A DNA stretch of 64,000 bases from contig NZ_WING01000001.1 in the NCBI RefSeq assembly GCF_009793335.1, positions 3,782,001-3,846,000 of the forward strand. The letters are read 5' to 3'. Of this stretch, positions 52,801-60,475 are shown in pieces. The stretch comes from Actinomadura sp. J1-007 (GTDB lineage: Bacteria > Actinomycetota > Actinomycetes > Streptosporangiales > Streptosporangiaceae). Position numbers and translations under genes: made by a program. The notes under the pieces are model-generated. The model was given only the letters and a program-made list of their open reading frames with translations, had not been told where the DNA came from and did no database searches. How positions within the stretch are numbered: position 1 is the stretch's first letter; the number at the start of each line of letters is the position of its first letter.

Positions 52801-53985
52801 GCAGCATGCGGATCAGCCAACAACGCTGAGAAGAAGGCCGCCGAAGAAACCGACGTTCACATCCCCGCCGGCGGCGACGTCAACAGCAAAACCTACAAAA
52901 TCGCCAAAGCCGCCGGAGAAATCCTCGGGCCCCCCACCCCCGGCGCCGCCGGCGTGGGAGCAGCCCGCGCCCTCCGCGGTCTCAAAGGCCTTCGTTCTGC
53001 GCGCAAAATTGAAAAGGTTCTCGGCGCAACCAGAAAGATCCTTCAACGACGACCACTCGGCGCCTCCCCACGCAGCGCACCACCCTGCAGCAGCTTCCTG
53101 CCCGGCACCGCCGTACTGATGGCCGACGGCAGCCACAAACCCATAGAAAACGTCAACGTCGGCGACCAAGTCCTGGCCACCGATCCCGAGACCGGGACAA
53201 CCCAAGCCAAACCAGTCCTGGCCACCATCACCAGCAAGGGCGACAAAAACCTCGTACAGATCAGCGTCGACACCGACGCACCCCGTCCCCACTGGACCAC
53301 CGGAAAAGAACCTAAAAACAGCGGAACACTCATCCGCACCCACAAGACCGCCAACAGTGGCGTGATCATCGCCACAGACGCCCACCCCTTCTGGGTCGCT
53401 GGCAACCTCAACACCTGGGTCAAAGCCACCGATCTCAAGCCAGGCATGTGGCTCCGCACCAGCGCTGGCACCTACGTCCAGGTCACCGAAACCAAACACT
53501 GGAGCACCCGCCACCAACGCGTCCACAACCTCACCATCGCCGACGAGCACACGTACTATGTGCTGGCGGGGGCCACCCCAGTCCTGGTTCACAACTGCGG
53601 ACCTGAGGCTAGAGCAGCAGCGCGGTCGGCGCCCGCGGACGCAACAATGAGCGCAGCAGCTCGGTTCCGGGGTACGGATATGGTTTCCACTGGTCACTCT
53701 GGTCATTCGTCCCGCCCCGCCTATTTCGAACCCGAGATTGATTCCGCTCTCGCGGATGGTGGGCAGATCGCTGGCCGCGGAGCCGATAACTGTGCCGAGA
53801 TCCGGGCCTGCAATGCTCTGGTCGCCGAATATGGAGCCGATTTTGAAGATCAAGTCGAGCGCTCGCTACGGTTGAGTGACATCGAGTTCCTGACCGTTCG
53901 CAGTGCCACGGGTGCCCCAGAAGCGGCGTGCCTATCCTGTCAGAGTGTTCTTGTTCGGCGTGGAGCGACGGACCTATCGAGGTGA
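46810..53985 (+). CDS. RHS-repeat polymorphic toxin with Hint and YwqJ-like deaminase domains
   Basis: This 2391-residue protein starts at the GTG at 46810; the ATG at 46798 lies inside the ribosome site GGAGGA. After a signal peptide (F-V-T-A-A-L-A-A-G-L-L) comes a proline-rich stretch. A beta domain follows (V-P-G-G-L-E-P-S-L-S-L-G-Y-S-S-S), then about 800 residues of RHS/YD repeats such as Y-D-Y-D-G-L-G-R-T. The RHS core ends R-E-Y-D-P-G-T-G-R-F-I-S-V-D-P. A run of 21 glycines leads to a hydrophobic segment. A Hint domain runs from C-S-S-F-L-P-G-T (residue 2093) to V-L-V-H-N-C (2263). The C-terminal toxin has N-C-A-E-I-R-A-C (from residue 2327) and A-A-C-L-S-C (2372-2377), the zinc and catalytic motifs of YwqJ-type nucleic-acid deaminases. 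Hint self-cleavage at Asn-Cys would free a 129-residue toxin. Confidence 0.92.
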   Translation: MPSKVLIRYGAGRAARYTAMFVTAALAAGLLQVPPAQAEPETARYRPVDHEKVVDGHIIKAGKRQRDRAVTHPAGAATVNWPKPAVVEAEVPAGTPPAPQRRDQAVPARRAGRTPIWVAPPAGIPSRSAAQRNVQPAAKVRVRVLGRDKSRSLGTEGLLFTVGRMDASSPQGAAPQPGRLGIRLDYSGFAQAFGGSYGSRLRLVQLPSCALSTPQRAECRQGTPVKTVNDTEAQTLTADVTAAPAAARTAAASASPSSATQDQGSLFTAVASESSDKGDYKATALQPSAAWKVSPQTGDFSWSYEMRTPTVPGGLEPSLSLGYSSSGIDGRTSNANTQPSWVGDGFDLWPGYIERRYKSCRDDGAAKDEYDRYPGDQCWGYDNATLMFNGKGGELVSAGGNTWRLKNDDGTRVEQLKSSATDNGDNDGEHWKVTTAEGTQYFFGLNKLPHWSDGKPQTNSTWTTPVYGNNKDEPCHKDSGFADSWCQQAWRWNLDYVVDTHGNAMSYHYSKETNHYGRNLKEADDTPYTRAGWLDHINYGLRSDNLFPDKAPARVDFEVSERCIRDTASDCDPTNIKDHPDYWWDVPWDLNCNPGTTCKEGKGTLSPTFWSRKRLTKVTTSIIKPDGSGYRPVDSWKLNHAWGMADIDRQLLLESIVHTGEATTGDAKPVNMPPVSFVYKQLPNRVDKLGDNLGPFIKNRVATVYNETGGVLDVNYTAEDCTTSNTPSITDNHRRCFPTYWDNGTNGDKPALDWFHKYAVEQTVQTDLTGKAPDMVTDYDYGIGQPAWHFDDDDGLTPEKYKTWAQWHGFSKVRVTTRNPNGTPTQADHWYMQGMHGDRAGKDGGTKTVAIADGEGGTYQDHESLQGFEVRTVSYTKPGGPVASKTIQSPWHKQTASRTRSWGTVTANFVGFNTARTLTALDGDRWRETKVLNKEFDDRTGQPVQVENLGDADPNTTNDDRCTTTTLLHNTTLGILGVPAQVQTVAAKCGEDVDYTKQLVSDVRNYFDKGTFKAAPTRGDITQVDKVAATGTTPSTVKYVPSAKTTFDAYGRPLTATTVDNTTSTPVEATTTTTYVDTQGLTTKSTVTSPPAKRSDATTALTTTTEYEPAWGQPTKETDAGGKSTVTAYDPLGRVHKIWSPNRTLNQTPDREYQYILVPNQIVAIQTKKLNSKAEQDDSYELFDGWLRPRQTQELAPGGGRLISDTFYNPLGMVDRTYEAYYADDAPTTTLFGIDKTGAVETQTVYDYDGLGRTTAEKLLVGNSDAQERWRTSYSYGGDRVTVTPPRGGTPTTTVTDALGRTTELRQHRAAGPGAYATTTYNYNRVGQLAQVKAHGGHTWTYGYDIRGRKITQDDPDKGTSEYAYDDLDRLALTENANGDKIAVIYDNLGRKIEQRAGSATGTKLADWTYDTVRKGQLTGSARYDGTATYTTKINFYDNLNRPTSTTTKLNGLPAAEAPLAAANGYTFTTAYNPDGSVRYTGSPAAGGLGGETLTYTYNDVGSITKAASNLSNYLIGTDYTKTGKLIGQQLATSDTGKKTSLTYTYEPGTQRLRTSTTVHDGQAGIDRNATYAYQDSGNLSQITETSRDGTDNQCFKYDDLQRLTDAWTQQTPTTGEPACAADPHGTTLGGPAPYRLAYTYDETGNRKGETQYGSGDQVLSTRSYSYANGEGVDPKYRGHQLAGLTQTGQGAHTETYGYDATGNTTSRTTGSGDTKFIWGVDGELNKVTDPQGDTSYAYNAEGDRLIRRDPGGTTLYLPGMELRLDKGTTTPKATRYYNVDDQTIALRTSAGVTFLANDTQGTAQLAINSADGTSSQRRYTPFGGIRATRSTWPAGDEHGFVGGINDTSVGLTHLGAREYDPGTGRFISVDPILNQGDPQQMNGYTYANNNPTTLSDPDGLMPCDPRCGWFPSSMRGGGGGGGGGGGGGGGGGGGGGAPPTKPKCSGLCHFKNAFNGYLDGAAKSIIQPLADVPRQVQWGLLAFGSQLSCAGGLGSGAACGSANNAEKKAAEETDVHIPAGGDVNSKTYKIAKAAGEILGPPTPGAAGVGAARALRGLKGLRSARKIEKVLGATRKILQRRPLGASPRSAPPCSSFLPGTAVLMADGSHKPIENVNVGDQVLATDPETGTTQAKPVLATITSKGDKNLVQISVDTDAPRPHWTTGKEPKNSGTLIRTHKTANSGVIIATDAHPFWVAGNLNTWVKATDLKPGMWLRTSAGTYVQVTETKHWSTRHQRVHNLTIADEHTYYVLAGATPVLVHNCGPEARAAARSAPADATMSAAARFRGTDMVSTGHSGHSSRPAYFEPEIDSALADGGQIAGRGADNCAEIRACNALVAEYGADFEDQVERSLRLSDIEFLTVRSATGAPEAACLSCQSVLVRRGATDLSR
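52558..52620 (+). repeat. Run of 21 glycine codons in the RHS gene
   Basis: Sixty-three bases of mixed GGN codons encode 21 consecutive glycines directly after the RHS core cysteine cluster (C-D-P-R-C-G-W-F). The codons are not a simple repeat, so slippage alone does not explain the tract. It probably acts as a flexible linker between the RHS shell and the pre-toxin segment. Confidence 0.9.
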
Positions 53986-53990
53986 AAAGG

Positions 53991-54458
53991 ATGCGCGAGT
54001 CGGAGCTGGATAAATTCCTTAGCTCGTGTGGCTGGGAGGCGGCTGGGTTTCGCCGTGAGACGAATGCCATGGTGGCAGGTCTGGAGTGTGTCGGCTTCGC
54101 CTGTCATGAGGAGGCAAGGAAATTCTTGGGCGAATATCTTGGCCTAAAGATCGACCACCTCCCAGCCCTCGTTATCGCGGGGGAGAGGATCTCAAGTTGG
54201 ACGCATTTCGATCCGTCCGCGGTCTGTACCACCCGTGATGCAGAAGTGGCTCGCCGATGCACAGAGGTGGCTGACACCCCCCTGTTCCCGATCGGCGTGG
54301 ACAGCTTCCATCTGACCGTGTACTCGGGAAGCGACGGAAGGTTCTATGCAGGGTTCGATTCCTCGGTCTATCGATATGGGGAAGATCGCAATGCGATGTT
54401 CTCGATGATGAGGGCTGGGATCCGACCAATTTCATTGGGCGAGTGGACGCTTCAGTGA
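53991..54458 (+). CDS. SUKH-3-type immunity protein
   Basis: This 155-residue protein starts at the ATG at 53991, after GAGGTGAAAAGG and only five bases past the toxin stop. It has L-D-K-F-L-S-S-C-G-W, then F-A-C-H-E-E-A-R-K-F-L-G-E-Y-L-G-L and V-D-S-F-H-L-T-V-Y-S-G-S-D-G-R-F-Y-A-G. This matches the SUKH-3 group of the SUKH superfamily, which protects cells from deaminase toxins. Its place right behind the YwqJ-like toxin domain makes it the cognate antidote. It is cytoplasmic and should bind the toxin domain. Confidence 0.85.
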   Translation: MRESELDKFLSSCGWEAAGFRRETNAMVAGLECVGFACHEEARKFLGEYLGLKIDHLPALVIAGERISSWTHFDPSAVCTTRDAEVARRCTEVADTPLFPIGVDSFHLTVYSGSDGRFYAGFDSSVYRYGEDRNAMFSMMRAGIRPISLGEWTLQ

Positions 54459-54524
54459 TAAGGATGCGCGGCAGCCTTGATGAACTTGGGTTCTTCAGAG
54501 AACAACACCCTCTCGGCTGAGGAT

Positions 54525-54884
54525 TCAGAACCTCACGGTGCCCGGCTCGGCACCCACGGCCACCCGCAGGCACACGTCGTCCGGCCGGGCCCGCGTGAGA
54601 CGCGCGTGACGCTCAGGCAGCGGCTCGATGCTGATTCCGCGCCAGCCCCGACGGTCCACCAGGTTCTTGGTGAGCGAACCACTGACGGGCTCGCCGGCAC
54701 CGACGTCCACGAAGAATCCGCCCTGGCGCCCGGCGAAGGCACGCATCAACACCACTTCCTCCACGTTCCCGGCATATGCGATCAAGTCATAACCGCTCAC
54801 ACCCGCTAACCTACGGGCCGCCTCTTCAGAGCGGCTACGGGGCCGTGGCCGAAGACGGCTCCGAGATTGCACCTCGGGCAGCAA
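54525..54884 (-). pseudogene. FkbM-family methyltransferase, N-terminal stump
   Basis: The frame has S-G-Y-D-L-I-A-Y-A-G-N-V-E-E-V-V, then G-G-F-F-V-D-V-G-A-G-E-P and T-K-N-L-V-D-R-R-G-W-R-G-I-S-I-E-P. This is the SAM-binding start of FkbM methyltransferases. It stops after about 119 residues where the family needs some 100 more. The remaining part is absent, and the toxin locus begins on the other strand. Confidence 0.72.
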
Positions 54885-54954
54885 GGTGAATGATTACTGA
54901 TGATCCCGACCCTCACAGCTGATGTCGTACCTATTTCCGGAGCTCAGCCGGTAA

Positions 54955-55225
54955 CTAGTGTCGCGTGAATGAAGTCTTTGGACGGTGTGGGGTGGCGTGT
55001 TCGAGGATTTCGTCGGCGGTCTTGGCCCAGGTGAACGGTTCGCAGCGCTGGTTGTAGGCGTCGATGAAGCGGCGGATGGCGTCGACCAGGTCGGTGACCG
55101 AGGTGAAGGTGCCGCGGCGGATGGCCTGGCGGGTGATGATGCCGAAGAAGACCTCGACCAGGTTCAGCCACGAGCAGGAGGTCGGGGTGAAGTGCAGGGT
55201 GATGCGGGGGTCGAGAGACGCCGCG
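54955..55225 (-). mobile_element. IS630-family transposase, C-terminal fragment
   Basis: The frame reads L-H-F-T-P-T-S-C-S-W-L-N-L-V-E-V-F-F-G, then R-R-F-I-D-A-Y-N-Q-R-C-E-P-F-T-W and K-T-A-D-E-I-L-E. This is the DDE_3 end of IS630 transposases with the final catalytic glutamate in L-V-E-V-F-F. It is joined in frame at about 55225 to the start of a VirB4-like gene. Only the last 85 residues remain, so the element is defective. Confidence 0.78.
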
Positions 55226-55368
55226 TTGATCCGCAGCGCGGACGGCGCGAGCAGATCGTCCAGGCCGACGGATCTCCCCTCGCCGCTGTCTTCCGCGGCA
55301 GGCGGGGCGGCGCCCGCGATCCGTGAAAGGACGGTGCGGGCCAGCGAAGGGCGAGTAGGCGCGCTCAT
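55226..55368 (-). pseudogene. VirB4-like conjugation ATPase, N-terminal stump
   Basis: It starts at the ATG at 55368, overlapping the stop of the preceding gene (ATGA). Only 48 residues remain: S-L-A-R-T-V-L-S-R-I-A-G, a linker, then D-D-L-L-A-P-S-A-L-R-I-N-A. The L-L-A-P-x-x-L/V segment is typical of the start of actinobacterial VirB4/TraE-type ATPases, and the gene position after a PrgI gene agrees. IS630 sequence replaces the rest. Loss of this ATPase should disable conjugation. Confidence 0.5.
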
Positions 55369-55790
55369 CGGATCTCCACGCGGACATCGGAGTAGCCGTC
55401 GGCGTGGGCGGTCGCGGTCAGGACCTTGACGAGGCTGTCGCGGTCGAGGCTGGACAGCGCGGCTGTGGGGAACGGACCGCTGGTCGCCAGGGCGATGGCG
55501 ATGTGCAAGAGGGCGGCCTCGTCGGATGAGCACTCCAGCCATCCGAGCTTCAGAGCAGTGGCGGCGCCTATCCAGTTCACCCATGCCGCTGGGGGCTCGT
55601 TCGCTTCTCGTGGGGTGGCGCCGGTGCGGACGAAGCGGTCGCGGAAGTCGGCGCGGGTGAGCCAGAACCGGTGTGCGATCAACGACTCGACCGCGGCGAA
55701 CTCGTCGCAGAATCCCCGGGCGGCCGTGCGCAGCCCGGTGACCAGGCCGGTGTGGTCGTACTGCTCGGGACGTCCGTGGAATCCGGTCAT
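55365..55790 (-). CDS. Conserved small protein of the conjugation operon
   Basis: This 141-residue protein starts at the ATG at 55790, overlapping the PrgI stop by four bases. It has F-C-D-E-F-A-A-V-E-S-L-I-A-H-R-F-W-L, then W-V-N-W-I-G-A-A-T-A-L-K-L-G-W-L and a mixed C-terminus. There are no membrane helices. I do not know the family. Its tight coupling on both sides makes it part of the transfer operon, perhaps a soluble accessory factor. Confidence 0.65.
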   Translation of the reverse strand: MTGFHGRPEQYDHTGLVTGLRTAARGFCDEFAAVESLIAHRFWLTRADFRDRFVRTGATPREANEPPAAWVNWIGAATALKLGWLECSSDEAALLHIAIALATSGPFPTAALSSLDRDSLVKVLTATAHADGYSDVRVEIR

Positions 55791-56764
55791 GGCTGAGGCT
55801 CCTCGGTCGGGAACTGGCTGCTGATGGGCTGGTCGAGATCGGCGGACGGGACGGGCCGCGCCTCGCCGCGCGACATCGCCTCGGACAGCACGCGGACACA
55901 CTCGTCGGCGCCCAGCGCCTCGGCGCTGATCCCGAAACCGCTCAAGGAGCGGACGGTGTCGATGGCGCGGCGCGAGACGATCGCGGCGCTCGCCTCGCGC
56001 CCCCGGCCTCGCCGTCCGGCCCCGGGCGAGCCCGGAATCGGCTGGTCGCGCAGGACGATCAGCACCTCACGCGTCAGCAGATTCCGGGACGCGTCCAGTT
56101 CGTCGAGGTACGCGGCGTGGCCTTCGGCCGCTTGCCGCAACGCCGGATGCGGCAACCGCGATGCGGCCTCGGCTACGCGCTCGGTGAATCCGGAGAGGTC
56201 GACCGGCCGCGCCTGGACGACGATTTGAACGGGCGTTTCGAGGGAGTTGAGCCAGCGGCCGAAGAAACCCACGAGTGCGGCCTGTTCAGCGGCGGTGCGG
56301 AGCCCAAGGGAGATCGTTCCCGCCCGGACGAGTGCGGCCGTCGCACCGCCGTCCAACTCCATGACGCCGTCTTGACGGATGGCGCGCACGGGAAACCGCA
56401 ACGGGCCGGGGAGCCTGCCGCGCACCCGGCACCACGCCGGAGGCTTCGTAACGCCTTCGGGGGCGGCGACCAGCGTCCGGCGGCGGCGAAAGTGGTCGAG
56501 CGCGGCGAGCGCGAAGCGGTCCAGGGCCATGCCGTCGTGGCGGCCGAGCGCCAGCGAGCACCCGGCGGCCACCAGCGGAAGGCACACCGCGACGACGACT
56601 GCGACCGGGAGAACCGGCGCGGCGGCCATGAAGACCGACACCGTCAGCAGGGCGGTGATGCCAAGGATGGCGAGCTGGCGCCCGGTAAGCCCGTACATGA
56701 TCTTGTCGGGCTGCTCGACGTCGGCCGGGATGCGCGCCGACAGCGGCTCGTAGTCGTCGTTCAA
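55787..56764 (-). CDS. PrgI-family membrane protein of a type IV secretion system
   Basis: This 325-residue protein starts at the TTG at 56764, seven bases after GGCAGGAGA. A cytoplasmic start (A-R-I-P-A-D-V-E-Q-P-D-K-I-M-Y-G-L-T-G-R-Q) is followed by two helices (L-A-I-L-G-I-T-A-L-L, P-V-A-V-V-V-A-V). This is the PrgI pattern found in Gram-positive and actinobacterial conjugation operons. A long soluble C-terminal domain contains T-P-V-Q-I-V-V-Q-A-R-P and R-L-P-H-P-A-L. It probably helps dock the VirB4 ATPase at the membrane channel. Confidence 0.85.
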   Translation of the reverse strand: MNDDYEPLSARIPADVEQPDKIMYGLTGRQLAILGITALLTVSVFMAAAPVLPVAVVVAVCLPLVAAGCSLALGRHDGMALDRFALAALDHFRRRRTLVAAPEGVTKPPAWCRVRGRLPGPLRFPVRAIRQDGVMELDGGATAALVRAGTISLGLRTAAEQAALVGFFGRWLNSLETPVQIVVQARPVDLSGFTERVAEAASRLPHPALRQAAEGHAAYLDELDASRNLLTREVLIVLRDQPIPGSPGAGRRGRGREASAAIVSRRAIDTVRSLSGFGISAEALGADECVRVLSEAMSRGEARPVPSADLDQPISSQFPTEEPQP

Positions 56765-56800
56765 CGGTTTCTCCTGCCATAACGGCTGCGACGTGGCGGA

Positions 56801-58489
56801 TCAAGACGCACGCGCGTGTGCGGCGTTGGGCGGCGCGGGTGGTCGGCACGCCGGTAGGGGCGGGCCGGTGGTTGAGTCGGGACGGGCGGCTGTGTGCGTC
56901 CGCCGCCGGGTGTCCGGCCGGGGCCGGGCGGTTCAGGCGGGCGGGGCCGTCGGGTCGCCCGTGAGCCGGCGTCATGGCCCGGCCTATGGGGCGTGCCGGT
57001 ACCCGTGTGTCCTGGCGTGTGATGGCCGTCGCGGGGCGCGGGATTGGGGGTGTGGTGTCGCCGGTGCCGATGGTCGCCACCGTGCCGGTCGCCGGGACGG
57101 GGTCGGTGGGCGTTGCCGTGATCGGGTTAGGGGCCGGGCCCGCCGTTCGGGCTGCCGCCATGGGGCCCACGGTGCGGGCCGTTGCGCCGGTGCCCCTGCC
57201 CCCGGGGCCCGGGGGAGGACGGCCGGTTCCCGTGCTCCCGGACGCAGCGCGCGAGTTCTTCCCGCTGCGAAGGACTCGTCCGGCCGCGTGGTTGACGGCT
57301 CCGTACACCTTGTAGACCAGAAGCGTTCTCACGAGTTGGCGGAGCATGCGCGGCTGCGCGGGCTGCCACACCGTCCGCGCGACCCAACGAGGAATGCGGA
57401 TCAGCATGTACAGAAGCGCGATGACCAGCAGTAGATCGACCAGTTCGGCTTGCTCGGTGGGGACGCCGAGGAAGAAGTGGTTGTTGTCGCTGTGCTGGGA
57501 CAGCAGCAGGCGCAGTGCGGAGATGAACACGAACGACTGGCAGACCTGGATCGCGAGCGTGCCGGTGATCCCGCGCCACCACAGCCGCGCCAAACCGTCC
57601 GTCAGCGCCAGAGCGTGGAACATCAGCGCGACCGGAGCCAATCCGACCAGGACCATGATGATGGCCAGGCGCATCACGTACCCGAACAGCAGGATCGCCG
57701 CGAGGGTCACGGTGATCAGCGAGACGATGGTGTAAAAGGCGCCGCCGGTATTGATGGAGGCTTCTATGCCTTCGGCGAGGACCCGTCCGGCCTGGTCAGG
57801 GTCGATCTTGTCGGTGCCGTTCGCCAGGATCGCGGTGGCGAGGCCGTTGGCGAACCGGATGCCGTAGCCGATCCAGATGAGGCTGGTGTTCATCGCGATG
57901 AACGCCACGATCAGACGGGGGATGACCTGACTCGGTGAAGTCTCGCCCGCGAAGGTCTGCCCGGCCATCAGCAGCACGCCGGCGACTGTGACCAGCAGCA
58001 CGAAACTGGTGTCGGCGATCGTCAGCGACGTGAGCCAGATCTGTTCGGCTCCCTTCATCGGCGCCGACCCGATCTCAGGCGTTGAGAACTGCGTAGCTGC
58101 CAGCGTGCCCATCACCGGCTTGAGAGCGCCGCCGGCCAGGGCCTGGAACCATCCCGTGATGGCTTGCTTGGCCTTACAACCGATATCGCCCCAGCCGCAT
58201 TCGTCCTGCCGTCTCCTCCGGTCGTGGCTCCGCCGCCGGTGTCGGTACCGCTCGGTGCGGTGGACGGCGTCTCGGATGGGCTACCGGATGGCACCACGCT
58301 TGGAGATCCCGAGGGCGTTGCCGGCGCGATTGGGGACGAGGTGACGCTCGGCGCCGGAGAGGGCGAAGGCTGGGGCGGCGGCTCGGCAGCCGCAGCAAGC
58401 TGTGCCGAGCTCATCACGCAGGCGCCGATCACCAGAGCAACACCGATCGCGAACGCCACGCGCGAGACCCTCGTAGGGAAGGCGCGCAT
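56801..58489 (-). CDS. TrbL/VirB6-like conjugation membrane protein, frameshifts
   Basis: It starts at the ATG at 58489 with a signal peptide (V-A-F-A-I-G-V-A-L-V-I-G-A) and a proline- and serine-rich stretch. After one missing base near 58203 the frame continues E-C-G-W-G-D-I-G-C-K, then the helical core. The core has S-L-T-I-A-D-T-S-F-V-L-L-V-T-V, P-R-L-I-V-A-F-I-A-M-N-T-S-L and L-V-G-L-A-P-V-A-L-M-F-H-A-L-A. This is a TrbL-type channel protein with about six helices. A disordered proline-, glycine- and threonine-rich tail follows, and its frame runs past the PrgI start. At least one more shift is likely there, and the end at 56801 is a guess from the next stop in another frame. Confidence 0.7.
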
Positions 58490-58491
58490 GG

Positions 58492-58913
58492 TCAGGTTCC
58501 GACGACGTATTGCAGGATTTGCACCAGCGCCGGAGCCAAAGCCGCGATGCCGTACCGATCGCGGCGTTGCGCAGGGTGCGTTTTCCGGCCTCGGCCTCGC
58601 CGGGGTCGCCTCCGGCCAGCAGGTAACGGGCCCCGCCGATGGTGGCGAACAGCGTGGCCAGCGCGACCAGCAGACCGACGATGACGTTCCGGAGATGGCC
58701 GATGACCTGCTCAAGCCGCGCGTTGCCAGCCAGCACGGGGAGTCCGTCGCCGGCCTGTGCCGCCGAGGTCAGCGTGACCGCCACCACCGCGGTGAACAGC
58801 AGAAGACCCACACAGCCCACCAGGACAGCGGCGACCAGGCGAGTCTTGCTCACGCGGGACCGGCGGAACACCGAGCGGGACGCAAGGAAACCGGACAACG
58901 AGCGGATGCTCAC
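58492..58913 (-). CDS. VirB2/TrbC-like pilin, one frameshift
   Basis: From the GTG at 58913 (GGAGGG nine bases ahead; 58928 is an alternative) a basic start and a signal helix (L-V-A-A-V-L-V-G-C-V-G-L-L-L-F) lead to the first pilin helix. That helix reads L-R-N-V-I-V-G-L-L-V-A-L-A-T-L-F and is followed by A-R-Y-L-L-A-G-G-D-P-G-E and K-R-T-L-R-N-A-A-I-G. A second frame then gives Y-G-I-A-A-L-A-P-A-L-V-Q-I-L. One G missing at about 58555 explains the change; repaired, the protein has about 140 residues. It should be the pilus or channel subunit of the transfer system. Its stop is two bases from the TrbL start. Confidence 0.75.
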
Positions 58914-59152
58914 CAAGGAGCCCTCCAAGCACGAGGACGATGCGGCGGACGGATGGACGAGCGCGGAGCGCGGCCTGGCGCGTGCACGGCGCTCTGAGCT
59001 GGGAGAGGAACCCCAGGGGAAGCCGGACCAGAGCCTTGCGGGCGTCCTCCTTCAAGGGCACTCGGCGGATGGTCGGACGGTGGGGACCGGGTGAGCATCC
59101 GGCCCTGAGCCCGTCTTCGCCCTGGAGTTCCTCGCACTAAGTAACCGACAGC

Positions 59153-60004
59153 TCAGACCCCGGTTTTGGACATCAGGTAGCCGAAGTCGTCCCGCAGGCC
59201 GTTGTCGCGCATCGCCTCGACCAGCCGCATCTCGGCGCGACGGCGGCGCTTCATCAGCGCGTCGTAGGACGTTCCGAGGTGCTCGGCCAACACGGCGGGT
59301 GCGAAACCCTCCAGACGCGTCGCGGCGATGATCTCGGCCTCGTCGGCGGTGATGACGTCCTGACGGACCGCTGCCTCCAGCAGCAGATCCACATCACCGT
59401 TGGACGGCGCCGCGGCCGGGGCCAGCCGCGCGAGCGTGCTCGGGTCGACCGGCACCACCCGGGCCCGCGCCTGGTATCGGCGTTCCACGGCCTTGGCGGA
59501 CTGCGCCAGCAGCCGCTGAGCGATCTTCGGGCGCTCCACATCGATGCGCAGGAGCGCGTCATAGAACGCCGACAGCAGCTCACCGGCCACGTGCGAGGTG
59601 CCGGCGTCGGGCTCGGTGTCCAGCCTCCGGAGCCGGTCACGCACGATCGCCTTCAGACCCGGCAGCGCGATACCGACACAGCCCATGACCCATGAGGCGC
59701 CCTCCCGCCTGGCGCGGCCAATGAGTTCCTTCCACACGAGGTCGCGCGCCTCGTGGCTGGTCGCCGGGTGCAGCAGGATCGCGCGCAGCTCATCGAGCGC
59801 GATCCGACGTGCGGGCAGACCGTGCCCGAGGACGGCACCGTCCACTGCCAGCGGCGCCGGGCCCCGCGTCAGCAGGTCGAACGTCGTCTCCGCGACGTCC
59901 AGCACGTGCGCGGTCTCGTCCTTGCCGCCGCGCGCGGACCGGTCGATGTGCTCGTCCCCGCGGACGGCCGAAGGGACGGTGGGACGGACTGAGGTGGTGT
60001 GCAT
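59153..60004 (-). CDS. Sigma-factor-like regulator of the transfer operon
   Basis: This 283-residue protein starts at the ATG at 60004. The middle is helical (E-L-R-A-I-L-L-H-P-A-T-S-H-E-A-R, W-V-M-G-C-V-G-I-A-L-P-G-L). The end has D-V-I-T-A-D-E-A-E-I-I-A-A-T-R-L-E-G and a helix-turn-helix, V-L-A-E-H-L-G-T-S-Y-D-A-L-M-K-R-R-R-R. The second part resembles sigma region 4. Proteins of this layout stand at the head of transfer operons in actinobacterial integrative elements. It is divergent from the methyltransferase genes, with a 470-base repeat-containing gap between them, and probably controls one or both directions. Confidence 0.6.
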   Translation of the reverse strand: MHTTSVRPTVPSAVRGDEHIDRSARGGKDETAHVLDVAETTFDLLTRGPAPLAVDGAVLGHGLPARRIALDELRAILLHPATSHEARDLVWKELIGRARREGASWVMGCVGIALPGLKAIVRDRLRRLDTEPDAGTSHVAGELLSAFYDALLRIDVERPKIAQRLLAQSAKAVERRYQARARVVPVDPSTLARLAPAAAPSNGDVDLLLEAAVRQDVITADEAEIIAATRLEGFAPAVLAEHLGTSYDALMKRRRRAEMRLVEAMRDNGLRDDFGYLMSKTGV

Positions 60005-60475
60005 GCGAACCCCGAGAGATCGGTTCCGGATCGGATGCCGACATCTCCTCAGAGCCCATGAGCAGATCATGAGCACTCTGTGTGCAGGCCCTGCTCATGA
60101 GCGCAAGCGATCCGTCACCGCGAGCTGTCGCTTATCTGCTCAAAATCGCCGTGACCTGCGTGAACGCGATCTGTACGCGGTGGGCACGCCGCTGACAGAT
60201 CCGCCGGGTCAAGAGTGAGCATGTACGCAGAACGGCGCTGACCTGCGTGGACACGCTTACAGAAGATTCGCACGCAAAGGAAGATCAAACACTGCCGCCG
60301 CCCCCTTGCGAGGCGCTCTTATCCTCGCCATGCCACCGCTCCAGCACCCCAGTCAGCCCAAGGCTGCGACCGCGTGCTGGAGAGAAATCCGCGCTGAACG
60401 TGTCCAAGGTCGGGGTTGAGCGTGTCGGTTACTTAGTGAGACAGGGGACCGGGCGACCGTCACGGGTCACCCGCC
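60005..60475. promoter_or_regulatory. Divergent control region with repeated motifs
   Basis: No protein is encoded. ATGAGCA occurs at 60058 and 60069, TGCTCAT at 60092 and GCTCATGAGC at 60093-60102, giving a cluster of direct and inverted copies. TGACCTGCGTG followed by AAC or GAC recurs at 60152-60168 and 60239-60255, an 87-base direct spacing. The first cluster overlaps the start region of the leftward regulator and could be its own operator. Confidence 0.45.

Noticed and set aside
54955..55899. 314-codon reverse frame taken as one transposase
   Set aside because: Its parts belong to different genes: an IS630 end, a VirB4 start, and then out-of-frame readings of the small transfer gene and of PrgI.
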